Source of the DNA: an uncultured Lachnospiraceae bacterium
Lineage (GTDB): Bacteria > Bacillota > Clostridia > Lachnospirales > Lachnospiraceae
Reading direction: 5' to 3'
Assembly: GCA_900549665.1 (NCBI GenBank)
Contig: URPH01000005.1
Location: forward strand, 1-64,000
DNA: 64,000 nt
The translations under genes were made by a program, and so were the position numbers. Numbering within the stretch: the stretch's first letter is position 1; each line of letters begins with the position of its first letter. Shown here piece by piece: positions 50,764 to 59,095 of the stretch. The notes below the pieces were generated by a model. It had not been told where the DNA came from and did not search any database. It saw only the letters and a program-made list of their open reading frames with translations.

Positions 50764-51028
50764 TCAAATTCTGACCGAATCGCCTTTTTTATTTTTGGAA
50801 AATTTACGGGGGTGAGTTGGCGGCGGCTCGCCCGGAAATACACCCCCCACCCAGGGCCTCCGCTCCGTTCGCCCGGTTCTTTCTGTGCGGCTGCCATCTA
50901 CAGCCGGGACGCACACCAGAATCACACAAAATCATGCTTTATTTTATATTTTGTCACAAGATTGTCGCAAAAAGCATATAAAAAAGCCTCGGAGTGCTGA
51001 TTTTACTAGCATTCCAAGGCTTTACATA
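50764..51028. other. right arm of element, GC-rich patch and terminator
   Basis: No supported gene. A GC-rich stretch (about 50806-50910) with a CCCCCCACCC run contrasts with the A/T-rich surroundings. Arm-like TGTCAC and TGTCGC sites lie at 50952-50957 and 50963-50968. A 16-bp hairpin with T run lies at 50981-51023. Confidence 0.55.
50981..51023 (-). terminator. terminator at the right end of the element
   Basis: Minus-strand stem AAAGCCT..AGCA paired with its complement (arms 51008-51023 and 50983-50998; one mismatch, one wobble), nine-base loop, then TTTTTT. Oriented to stop transcripts entering from yitT. Confidence 0.8.
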
Positions 51029-51040
51029 TCAAGTCTTTTT
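51029..51040. other. attR core
   Basis: TCAAGTCTTTTT, identical to attL. The host flank continues as GCTTGACACCT, which is half of the disrupted terminator stem. Confidence 0.82.
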
Positions 51041-51109
51041 GCTTGACACCTGTGATTTTTTCTTTTATTACAAGCTTTTTACCACTAAACTCTTTTTCAG
51101 ATAAAAGCT

Positions 51110-51946
51110 TTACTCCAATTCTTCATAGCGTTTATAGCCTTCTCCATAAATTTCATTTGCACTTGTCACGATCAGAAACGCATCCGAATCCGTTTCCTTT
51201 ACAATCTGTTCAAGCTTTGGCGCCTGTATTTTTCTGGTAACACAAAGCAATATCTGCTTTTCCTTTTTTTCATAGGCTCCGGTTCCGTGCAGATAGGTCA
51301 CTCCGACATGCAGATTTTTCATCAGCCTGTCGGCAACCTGTGTGGAATAATTGGTCACAATAAAAAACAGGCAGGCTTCGTCTTTTCCATATAAAACAAG
51401 ATCAATAATATAAGAGGTAACAAATACGGCAACGCCGGCATAAACACCATTTTCGATACTGCGGAATACCAGAATGGCAGCTAAAATGATAAAGCTGTCC
51501 ACGATCAGATACAGACTGCCGGTCTTTAGATGCGGATACTTCCGGCGCAAAAGCCGTACCACAATATCCATGCCACCGGTGGTCGCTCTCATCCTCATAA
51601 TAAATCCCAAACTGATTCCACTTAAAACAGCGCCCAGAAGCGTAGCTGCAAACGGATCATCCGTCAGGGGCGGCAACAGCTTTAACAGATTGGTGGATAC
51701 GGAAATAACGGTCAGCGAATATACGGTCCATATTAAAAAATGTAAGCCAAATTTTTTCCATGCCACAAAAAGAAGCGGAATATTTAATAAAAACACCCAG
51801 GTTCCTGTCGGAATCGGCGTCAAACGATCCAATAAAATTGAAATACCGGTCACACCACCCGGTGCCAGTGAATTGGGATCCAGCAAAAGTGCAATCGCAG
51901 CGGCATATAAAACAGAAAAAAAAGTAATGACCAGATATTTTTTCAT
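51110..51946 (-). CDS. YitT family membrane protein
   Basis: 278 residues. Five or six N-terminal transmembrane helices with the family signatures LAPGGVTGISILL and RATTGGMDIVVRLL, followed by a cytosolic DUF2179 domain (about 200-275) with TYLHGTGAYEKKEKQILLCV. Transport function unknown; relatives have been linked to amino acid or nucleotide-related transport. Its ribosome site AGGAGG lies inside a strong hairpin (51951-51982). Its natural terminator is split by the integrated element downstream. Confidence 0.92.
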   Translation of the reverse strand: MKKYLVITFFSVLYAAAIALLLDPNSLAPGGVTGISILLDRLTPIPTGTWVFLLNIPLLFVAWKKFGLHFLIWTVYSLTVISVSTNLLKLLPPLTDDPFAATLLGAVLSGISLGFIMRMRATTGGMDIVVRLLRRKYPHLKTGSLYLIVDSFIILAAILVFRSIENGVYAGVAVFVTSYIIDLVLYGKDEACLFFIVTNYSTQVADRLMKNLHVGVTYLHGTGAYEKKEKQILLCVTRKIQAPKLEQIVKETDSDAFLIVTSANEIYGEGYKRYEELE

Positions 51947-51950
51947 AAGA

Positions 51951-51985
51951 AAAGCCTCCTATACATATAGCATGGAGGCTTTTTG
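51951..51985 (-). terminator. hairpin between gpmI and yitT overlapping the yitT ribosome site
   Basis: Stem AAAGCCTCC (51951-51959) / GGAGGCTTT (51974-51982). Minus-strand product ends in TTTTC, so it may terminate gpmI transcripts. The 3' arm contains the AGGAGG of yitT. Confidence 0.7.
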
Positions 51986-52016
51986 CTTTTTTATACAGAA
52001 CCTTTTGTCTCTGTCC

Positions 52017-53588
52017 TTATTTTACCAATAAAGATTTACCTGTCATTTCAACCGGCTGCTCTTTACCCATCAGTTCGATCAAAGTCGGAACGATATCTGC
52101 CAGACATCCGCCTTCACGAAGCTTGTAAGAAGGATCGGCATTTACCAGAATGAACGGTACCGGATTGGTTGTATGAGCTGTAAACGGAGCGCCTGTCTCA
52201 TAATCAACGAGCTGTTCCGCATTACCATGGTCAGCACAAACAAACATCACACCACCGGCCTGTTTGATCAGGGTTTCAAGCTCGCCAAGACATTCATCGA
52301 TAACTTCGATCGCTTTGATGGCGGCATTAACAACACCGGTATGCCCAACCATATCGGGGTTGGCAAAATTGCAGATGATCACATCATAATATGCATCTCC
52401 GTTTTCATCTTTTGCAGTGATTGCTTCACTTAATTTATCACATACCGTATAAGCACTCATACGAGGTTTTAAATCATAGGTAGCTACATATTTAGGGGAG
52501 TTGACAAGGATCCTGTCCTCTCCTTTGTTGGGCTCTTCAACACCACCGTTGAAGAAGAATGTAACATGTGCATACTTTTCAGTCTCTGCAATACGGGCCT
52601 GTCTCATACCGTTGGCTGCAAGCCATTCTCCAAAGGTATTGGTAACTGCTACCTTGTGGAAAGCAACATCCTTATTGGGAATGGTAGGATCATACTCTGT
52701 AAAGCATACATAGTACAGATCCAGCTTTTTATCGCGGTTGAAAGCCTTGTCTGCAAAGAAATCATCCTCACAGCAGAAGCATCTGGTAATCTCTCTTGCA
52801 CGGTCCGGTCGGAAGTTGATGAATACAACACTGTCTCCATCCTGGATCGTAGCTACCGGCTTGCCGTCTTTTACAACAACGGTAGGCTTAACAAATTCGT
52901 CTGTCTCATTGCGGTCATAGGATTCCTGAATAGCAGCTGTTGCGCTTGCTGCGGTAAGACCCTCGCCCTTTGTCATAGCATCATATGCTAACTGTACACG
53001 ATCATAGTTGTTGTCTCGGTCCATTGCGTAGTAACGGCCGGAAACAGATGCAACCTCTCCGACACCGAGTTCAGCCATCTTAGCTTCCAGCTGTGTCACA
53101 AAATCCTTGCCTGATGCCGGAGGTGTATCACGACCGTCTAAGAAACAGTGTACATATACTTTTTCCAGATTGTTTTTCTTGGCCATTTCCAACAAGCCGT
53201 ATAAATGTGTCAGATGACTGTGTACACCACCATCGGAAATCAGTCCGAAAGCATGCAGTGCCGAATTGTTTTTCTTGCAGTTTTCTACTGCTGCAACAAG
53301 TGCGGGATTGGTAAAAAATGTACCATCCTGAATTTCTTTGGTAATACGTGTTAATTCCTGATATACGATACGACCGGCACCCATGTTAAGATGTCCAACC
53401 TCAGAGTTGCCCATCTGTCCATCCGGAAGACCAACTGCCATACCGGAAGCATAACCTTTTACAAAGGGATACCCCTTCATCATGCGGTCCATAACAGGAG
53501 TCTTTGCAAGTGCAACGGCATTGCCTTCTGTTTTTTCATTTAATCCATATCCGTCCAAAATCAATAATACGGTAGGTCCTTTACTCAT
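52017..53588 (-). CDS. gpmI: 2,3-bisphosphoglycerate-independent phosphoglycerate mutase
   Basis: 523 residues, the usual length. It interconverts 3- and 2-phosphoglycerate using Mn2+. The catalytic serine is in GNSEVGHLNMGAG. Other metal and substrate motifs are LILDGYG, LDGRDTPP, NFRPDRARE, NFANPDMVGHTG and CADHGNAEQL. In glycolysis it acts after the gapA-pgk-tpiA cluster found 5 kb to the right. Confidence 0.98.
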   Translation of the reverse strand: MSKGPTVLLILDGYGLNEKTEGNAVALAKTPVMDRMMKGYPFVKGYASGMAVGLPDGQMGNSEVGHLNMGAGRIVYQELTRITKEIQDGTFFTNPALVAAVENCKKNNSALHAFGLISDGGVHSHLTHLYGLLEMAKKNNLEKVYVHCFLDGRDTPPASGKDFVTQLEAKMAELGVGEVASVSGRYYAMDRDNNYDRVQLAYDAMTKGEGLTAASATAAIQESYDRNETDEFVKPTVVVKDGKPVATIQDGDSVVFINFRPDRAREITRCFCCEDDFFADKAFNRDKKLDLYYVCFTEYDPTIPNKDVAFHKVAVTNTFGEWLAANGMRQARIAETEKYAHVTFFFNGGVEEPNKGEDRILVNSPKYVATYDLKPRMSAYTVCDKLSEAITAKDENGDAYYDVIICNFANPDMVGHTGVVNAAIKAIEVIDECLGELETLIKQAGGVMFVCADHGNAEQLVDYETGAPFTAHTTNPVPFILVNADPSYKLREGGCLADIVPTLIELMGKEQPVEMTGKSLLVK

Positions 53589-53701
53589 TCTGCTTATCTC
53601 CTTTATTTTTAATTTGTATCATGATATATCCGGTAATAAGACATCAAACCGGACAAACTCCAATATACGGTGAACCGACTAAGCATCGGATACCACGGAT
53701 T

Positions 53702-53731
53702 ATTATACTACTGATATCCCATTTCATGCAA
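53702..53731 (-). promoter_or_regulatory. promoter of gpmI
   Basis: Minus-strand TTGCAT (53726-53731), an 18-bp spacer, then TATAAT (53702-53707). Confidence 0.55.
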
Positions 53732-53769
53732 TCATTTTAATTATCACTTTTCACTCACTTTTCTTTACT

Positions 53770-56718
53770 TCACTTTTCCGTGCCTCCTGGATCAGATATA
53801 TGTGATTGTGGCAATTCGTCCAATTTATAAAATCGAATATCCGACACATCCACGTTTCCGGTCACGGTCGAACCGGTCAGTTCCAAGGTGATTTGGTCAT
53901 GTCCATCCAACAGCCAGTTGGGATTGGTTCCTATCGGGAATAATAATTTTCCATCATCTACCCATGCTGTCATTGAGCACTCTGCTTTATCACCGGACAG
54001 GCAGTTAAAATAGATTTTAACACTTCCTCCGGATACCCCATTTATATCAACGTATATAAAATCAGCCTGATCACCTTCTACAGGCTGTTCCGTTTTTATG
54101 ACAAAACGAATGTCCTTATCATCTGTAACAGCTTCCGTTTCAAACCCAATATCACGATAGCGGCTATGTAAATGCTCCATACTATTCACGGAATCTGCAA
54201 AAGCAGCTGCAACACCATAACAGTTGTAGTCTGCGGTCCATGCCGAGGAATCATAATTTCCTTTTTTCCCATAAATGGCAGCATACAGTTTGTGTGGAAG
54301 AAACAGATCCAGATCCTCGGAATAATAATATCCTTTTTCTACCAGATACCGATATAAATAGTATTCCTCCAACGGGATCACACCTGTTCTTACCGCTGTT
54401 TTCTCTGTATCAATTAACGAAATTTCCTTGGTTACAGCATCATAACTTCTGGCTATGGCTGTACGCCCGGAATAAACAGCCTTTTCATTCAGTAAATAAT
54501 AAAAAAACTGACTTTGCTCAAACCCAAGCAATCTTATATCCGGATCAAACAATCTCAGATAATCCATCGTAACTTCTAATTTATCTAATTTTTCCAATAC
54601 ATTCAAAGATACATATCCATTCCCAATCCGTTCAAAATCCACATCAGGATATGCCGCCTTTATCTCTTCTGTCACCCTCACGTATCCGTCTTTAAAAGCA
54701 TATGGTCTCAGTTTACTTTGATACTCCCCTAACACAAACGAATCCTGATCGGTAGTTCCCTCCAGGGGTGGAAACTGATAATCGGAACACTTTTCAAAAA
54801 ATAAGAACGGAATGCTTAATGTCAATGCCAATAGAACCGCATAATTCTTTTTGCTTAACATTTCTTTTCCATGACAAATCAGATAAACAAGAAAAAAAGC
54901 ACTACACAGGATAATCACGACAAATGACGATCTGGATAATAAGTTTGAAACCCAGTCCTCATCCATGCACACCATTGTATATGTATAACAGATACATGTC
55001 GTTGGTACAATGCAGCTTAGCATAAAAAAAGCATCCGTCCTGTAATTATCAAAGCATTTTCTGCGACATTTCAGAAAGTGACACAATAAATATACAACCG
55101 GCACTAAAATAATGATTCCCAATGACAGTCTCACAATATAATAAATCATGGAATAACACATATAATTTGAAAAATATGGCATAAACCAGTCCGGCACATC
55201 TGATTGATATATGTTGATCCCATCTACTGCCAATGTCTGTCCGCTCATTGACATGACATGTTCAAACATCCGTTCCAGCAGCGGTAAAGATGCACCAATG
55301 ACCGCCAGCACAAAAACAATAACCGGAATATATTTTCTTTTCATATCCGGAGTTTTAATAAACGAAGCCACTTGTAAAAAAGCAAATGGTAATGCTCCCA
55401 GCAGTAGTGCAGCTCCATACAAAGGATAAAACAATCCATCCAGAAAACTCACAAAAATATAGCTGATAAGCCACAACGTTTTATTTTCAATCAGCTTCTT
55501 ATCTGACCATAAAAGCAAGGTCGGAAAAATGATCCACACTCTGCAATAAACCGGCATATGGAAAACCATGGCAAAACACAATGCCCACCTTCCACCGACT
55601 TTCCGATATAAAAGATACATCGTAACAAACTCAAATAAAAAAGCAAATAAAACAAAACTCATGTTATAGGCATTGGCCATTCCATGAAAAACATAACGAT
55701 TAATACATCCCAGGATCATAGGAAACAGACCCGAGGCCGGTGAATACTCTTCATATGCTTTTTGTCCAAGTTCTACAATTTGCTGCCATGGCAGAATCTG
55801 TTCACCATGATGATGCAGATCAAACGGAAGGATCATTGCCGGAGACATATATGATACAAAGGAAAAAACAGAAATCACTGTCGAAAAATTTACCGGTTCC
55901 TGATATATAGCCGGATCTTTTCTCAAATATGCATTGTAAAATTTCACAAAGGATGCAATTGATAATACGAAAACAATAAAAGAAATTATCATTTTATATG
56001 CCATCGGAAAATCCATATTTTCAGGACCGGTACCGGACTGGTAGGTATCCTTTAAATATAAAAGAAAAAGTCCGGGGATAAAAATCTGAATGAAATCCCC
56101 AATGCTTCTGATTGTGATCTTTTTTACAAACCCAGTCAAAGACAGACACAATACAAACAGAATAACCGTACCAGCCAACACATTTACATCTGTAAAAAAA
56201 GTCCTTTGAAAAAATACAGAACCAATGACAGCCATTACCTCAATAAAAAAATAAAGAATCAAAAAGAATGCGATATACGACATAGAATTTTCACGCAGAA
56301 AATATACCACCATACTGCAAAGAAATGATATCAGTAAAAACTTGTAATTTACCGTCTGATAAATGATCAGATGTGTGAAAAAAGGAAAAAATGATAATAT
56401 TGCATAGAAAAACCATTCTTTGTTAATAAAATAAGTTTTCGTTAAATATGCTGTATTATCACTCTTTTGAGATTCCAGAAAGGAAAGGATTGCAGCTAAT
56501 GCCAGGGCCATAAACAGCACAAACCAGAACACATGCCATTCTCCTACTTTATTTGTTTCGCAATATGTATCCTCTCCTATCAGGAAATCCAGATAAACAT
56601 TTTTATTTTTTGTCACATAATCATATCCAAAATAAAACATCATGCAGGCAAAAAAAGATACACTGACTAAAATTGTCCATATATTAATAATTCTTCTAAA
56701 ACACAATTTATTTTTCAT
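53770..56718 (-). CDS. large polytopic membrane protein with C-terminal extracellular domain
   Basis: 982 residues. About 14-16 transmembrane helices span residues 10-640, and a soluble, mostly beta C-terminal part of ~330 residues follows, probably outside the cell. No signature is certain; the layout suggests a GT-C type glycosyltransferase or a cell-envelope polymer enzyme. A/T-rich with many Phe/Tyr codons, different from neighbours, so it may be acquired. The ATG at 56718 after GAGGAAAA is preferred over 56781, which would overlap the divergent gene's 5' region. Confidence 0.65.
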   Translation of the reverse strand: MKNKLCFRRIINIWTILVSVSFFACMMFYFGYDYVTKNKNVYLDFLIGEDTYCETNKVGEWHVFWFVLFMALALAAILSFLESQKSDNTAYLTKTYFINKEWFFYAILSFFPFFTHLIIYQTVNYKFLLISFLCSMVVYFLRENSMSYIAFFLILYFFIEVMAVIGSVFFQRTFFTDVNVLAGTVILFVLCLSLTGFVKKITIRSIGDFIQIFIPGLFLLYLKDTYQSGTGPENMDFPMAYKMIISFIVFVLSIASFVKFYNAYLRKDPAIYQEPVNFSTVISVFSFVSYMSPAMILPFDLHHHGEQILPWQQIVELGQKAYEEYSPASGLFPMILGCINRYVFHGMANAYNMSFVLFAFLFEFVTMYLLYRKVGGRWALCFAMVFHMPVYCRVWIIFPTLLLWSDKKLIENKTLWLISYIFVSFLDGLFYPLYGAALLLGALPFAFLQVASFIKTPDMKRKYIPVIVFVLAVIGASLPLLERMFEHVMSMSGQTLAVDGINIYQSDVPDWFMPYFSNYMCYSMIYYIVRLSLGIIILVPVVYLLCHFLKCRRKCFDNYRTDAFFMLSCIVPTTCICYTYTMVCMDEDWVSNLLSRSSFVVIILCSAFFLVYLICHGKEMLSKKNYAVLLALTLSIPFLFFEKCSDYQFPPLEGTTDQDSFVLGEYQSKLRPYAFKDGYVRVTEEIKAAYPDVDFERIGNGYVSLNVLEKLDKLEVTMDYLRLFDPDIRLLGFEQSQFFYYLLNEKAVYSGRTAIARSYDAVTKEISLIDTEKTAVRTGVIPLEEYYLYRYLVEKGYYYSEDLDLFLPHKLYAAIYGKKGNYDSSAWTADYNCYGVAAAFADSVNSMEHLHSRYRDIGFETEAVTDDKDIRFVIKTEQPVEGDQADFIYVDINGVSGGSVKIYFNCLSGDKAECSMTAWVDDGKLLFPIGTNPNWLLDGHDQITLELTGSTVTGNVDVSDIRFYKLDELPQSHISDPGGTEK

Positions 56719-56867
56719 TTGTTTTTCCTCAAAAAAATAATAGCACCATTCAAAATGCATTACAAGTTTTGCAAAATACATTGCACGTTGTGAAAAAAAT
56801 AGCTAAAATATGGTTTTATAAAAGCAATTGTCTTTTTCATAATAAAATCAGGGAGATGATATACCTT

Positions 56868-58034
56868 ATGCTTACATTGTTAAGTAAAATATTCATAAAA
56901 AACAATACCGATTATCAAAATCCACAAACTCGGTCCGCATACGGAAAGCTCTGTGGTGGATTTGGTATTTTTCTGAATATTTGTTTATTTGCCGGTAAAT
57001 TAACCGTCGGAATATTGAGCAGATCCATTGCAATTATTGCAGATGCGACCAACAACTTATCAGACGCAGCTTCATCAGTGCTTACCCTTATCGGATTTAA
57101 GTTAGCGGAGCAAAAGCCGGATGATGATCATCCATACGGTCATGGACGTATTGAATATATTACAGGTCTGCTTATTTCCGTGGCTATCATTTTTATGGGA
57201 TTTGAGCTTGTTAAAAGTTCAGTCGTAAAAATATTTCATCCGCAAAGCATGGAATGCAGTGTCGTTACCATCATAATTTTATTGGCATCCATTCTCATAA
57301 AAATATACATGTACCTTTATAATCGTTCCATCGGTCAAAAAATCGAATCGGTTGTTATGACTGCAACAGCAACCGATTCCCTTAGTGATTCTATTGCAAC
57401 TTCTGTTGTATTGGTTTCTACTTTTATTTATCTGTTAACAAATATCAATATCGATGCTTATTGTGGTGTCCTGGTTGGGTTATTCATTTTATATTCCGGA
57501 TTTAATGCTGCAAAAGAGACCATTTCTCCTTTACTGGGTCAACCACCCAAGCCGGAATTGATTGAGCAAATTAAGAATATCGTTTTTTCTCACAAGGAAA
57601 TATTGGGAATACATGATATGATGGTTCATGACTATGGTCCCGGAAGAATCATAGCATCCTTACATGCTGAGGTAGATTCCAGGGGAGATATTATGAATTT
57701 ACACGAAGTCATCGACTGTATTGAAACTGAGATCCGTGATAAATGCCTGTGCCAGGCTGTCATACATATGGATCCCGTTCTGGTAAATGATCCTTATACA
57801 GATGAGTTAAAAGAAAAAGTACAGAAAATCATCCATGACTTTGATCCGAATTTAAACTTTCATGATTTCCGTGTTGTAAAAGGACAAAACCGCACAAATA
57901 TCATTTTCGATCTGCTGCTTCCTTTCAAATATAAATTCAGTGATGAATATATGGTTAAATATCTTAAAGATGAAGTTAAAAAAATAAATCCGGCTTTCTT
58001 TGCTGTCATTAATGTTGACAAAGGAAGTTTATAA
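56868..58034 (+). CDS. cation diffusion facilitator family transporter
   Basis: 388 residues. Six transmembrane helices with the metal-binding acids in AIIADATNNLSDA (helix II) and the matching TATATDSLSDS (helix V), the conserved DDDHPYGHGRIEY loop, and a C-terminal cytosolic domain with HDMMVHDYGPG and a second repeat. It exports divalent metals (Zn, Mn, Fe, Co) using H+. AGGGAG lies ~12 bases before the ATG at 56868. The extra ~90 C-terminal residues beyond the usual domain occur in clostridial members. Confidence 0.92.
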   Translation: MLTLLSKIFIKNNTDYQNPQTRSAYGKLCGGFGIFLNICLFAGKLTVGILSRSIAIIADATNNLSDAASSVLTLIGFKLAEQKPDDDHPYGHGRIEYITGLLISVAIIFMGFELVKSSVVKIFHPQSMECSVVTIIILLASILIKIYMYLYNRSIGQKIESVVMTATATDSLSDSIATSVVLVSTFIYLLTNINIDAYCGVLVGLFILYSGFNAAKETISPLLGQPPKPELIEQIKNIVFSHKEILGIHDMMVHDYGPGRIIASLHAEVDSRGDIMNLHEVIDCIETEIRDKCLCQAVIHMDPVLVNDPYTDELKEKVQKIIHDFDPNLNFHDFRVVKGQNRTNIIFDLLLPFKYKFSDEYMVKYLKDEVKKINPAFFAVINVDKGSL

Positions 58035-58054
58035 TCTATGATAAATCACAACAA

Positions 58055-58110
58055 AAAAGACATTTCCGGCCGTCTGCCAGAAGGATCGGCACACCGGAAA
58101 TGTCTTTTTC
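58055..58110. terminator. bidirectional terminator between the CDF gene and tpiA
   Basis: Perfect 16-bp stem (arms 58055-58070 and 58095-58110) with ACATTTCCGG core, 24-base loop and A/T ends for both strands; genes on either side converge. Confidence 0.88.
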
Positions 58111-58158
58111 TATTCTCTGTAAATACCTACATCAGAGAAATTTCAAATTGCATTGTTA

Positions 58159-58905
58159 TTATGCATTCACAATTTTGCCAAAATCGGGTTTTAATGCAGC
58201 TCCACCGATCAAGCCACCGTCGATGTTGGGTTTAGCTAATAATTCAGCTGCATTTCCGGCGTTCATAGATCCGCCGTACTGGATACGAACAGCTTCTGCT
58301 GTTGCATCATCATACAGATCAGCAATTGTCTCACGGATCATCTTGCAAACTTCTTCAGCCTGATCAGCTGTAGCTGTTTCACCGGTTCCGATAGCCCAGA
58401 TGGGTTCATAAGCGATAACTAATTCTTTAACCTGATCAGCTGTTACGCCATCCAGATCCCATGTGATCTGTCTCTTGATCCACTCTGTATAAGTACCTGC
58501 TTTACGAAGAGCAAGTGACTCACCACAGCAAAGAATAGGAGAAAGACCTGCAGCAAATGCTTTTTTAACTTTCTGGTTGATTAAGATATCGTTTTCACCA
58601 AAGATATCTCTTCTCTCAGAATGTCCGATGATGATGTATTTAACACCAGCATCTTTCAGCATGGGAGCTGAAATTTCACCTGTGAAAGCACCCTTATCTT
58701 CGATGTAGAAGTTTTCTGCACCAAGTGCTACGTTGGATCCTTTGATTGCTTCTGCAACAGGAACGATGTCGATTGCAGGTACGCAATAAACAACATCAAC
58801 GTCAGGATTAACTACTAAGTCTTTTAAAGTTGCAACTAATTCAACTGCCTGGCTGGGTGTCATGTTCATTTTCCAGTTGCCGGCAATAATTCTTCTTCTA
58901 GCCAT
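58159..58905 (-). CDS. tpiA: triosephosphate isomerase
   Basis: 248 residues. Interconverts DHAP and GAP. NWKMN with the catalytic Lys, IIGHSERR with His, AYEPIWAIGTG with Glu and loop 6, and YGGSMNAGNA are all present. Last gene of the gapA-pgk-tpiA cluster. Confidence 0.98.
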   Translation of the reverse strand: MARRRIIAGNWKMNMTPSQAVELVATLKDLVVNPDVDVVYCVPAIDIVPVAEAIKGSNVALGAENFYIEDKGAFTGEISAPMLKDAGVKYIIIGHSERRDIFGENDILINQKVKKAFAAGLSPILCCGESLALRKAGTYTEWIKRQITWDLDGVTADQVKELVIAYEPIWAIGTGETATADQAEEVCKMIRETIADLYDDATAEAVRIQYGGSMNAGNAAELLAKPNIDGGLIGGAALKPDFGKIVNA

Positions 58906-59095
58906 TATAAAAATCTCCTTAATTGTTTTGATATATCATTCGACGCGATACGAGTTGTTCCGCTCCGCTCTCACAACTCTAACGCTTTCGCAATATTTGC
59001 ACTTCGTGCATATTGCTCAACCGTTATATTCGTCAAATACAGACTGCATTGTAAGCAAGCTTACATGCATCCTGTATTTTCCTCATTTTTATCGC
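58906..59095 (-). other. spacer with three consecutive hairpins between pgk and tpiA
   Basis: No ORF. Hairpins: GAGTTGT / ACAACTC (58952-58979), GCAATAT..GCAC / GTGCATATTGC (58990-59016) and a long one, AATACAG with inner GTAAGC / GCTTAC and CTGTATT (59036-59078). None has a clear T run, so mRNA processing or stability is more likely than termination. Confidence 0.6.

Larger units (their letters stand above)
39641..51040. mobile_element. integrative element, phage-satellite-like (~11.4 kb)
   Basis: The region is bounded by the exact 12-bp repeat TCAAGTCTTTTT at 39641-39652 and 51029-51040, giving an excised length of 11,388 bp. It interrupts an otherwise ordinary chromosome between ylxM and yitT. 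Contents: integrase at the left end, excisionase-like HTH, replisome-organizer-like protein, small-terminase-like protein, tape measure protein, XRE and RHH regulators, a degenerate S24 domain, a holin-like type I toxin and several small ORFs. No large terminase, portal, major capsid, tail tube or lysin is present. That makes a satellite or a trimmed prophage more likely than an autonomous phage; no conjugation genes are seen. Confidence 0.85.

Noticed and set aside
50812..51000. Rightward ORF in the GC-rich patch at the right end of the element
   Set aside because: No ribosome site, composition driven by the GC-rich patch, no family resemblance.
39641..51040. Interpretation as a conjugative transposon because of the Tn916-type integrase
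   Set aside because: No relaxase, coupling protein or type IV secretion gene is present, while phage-type genes are.
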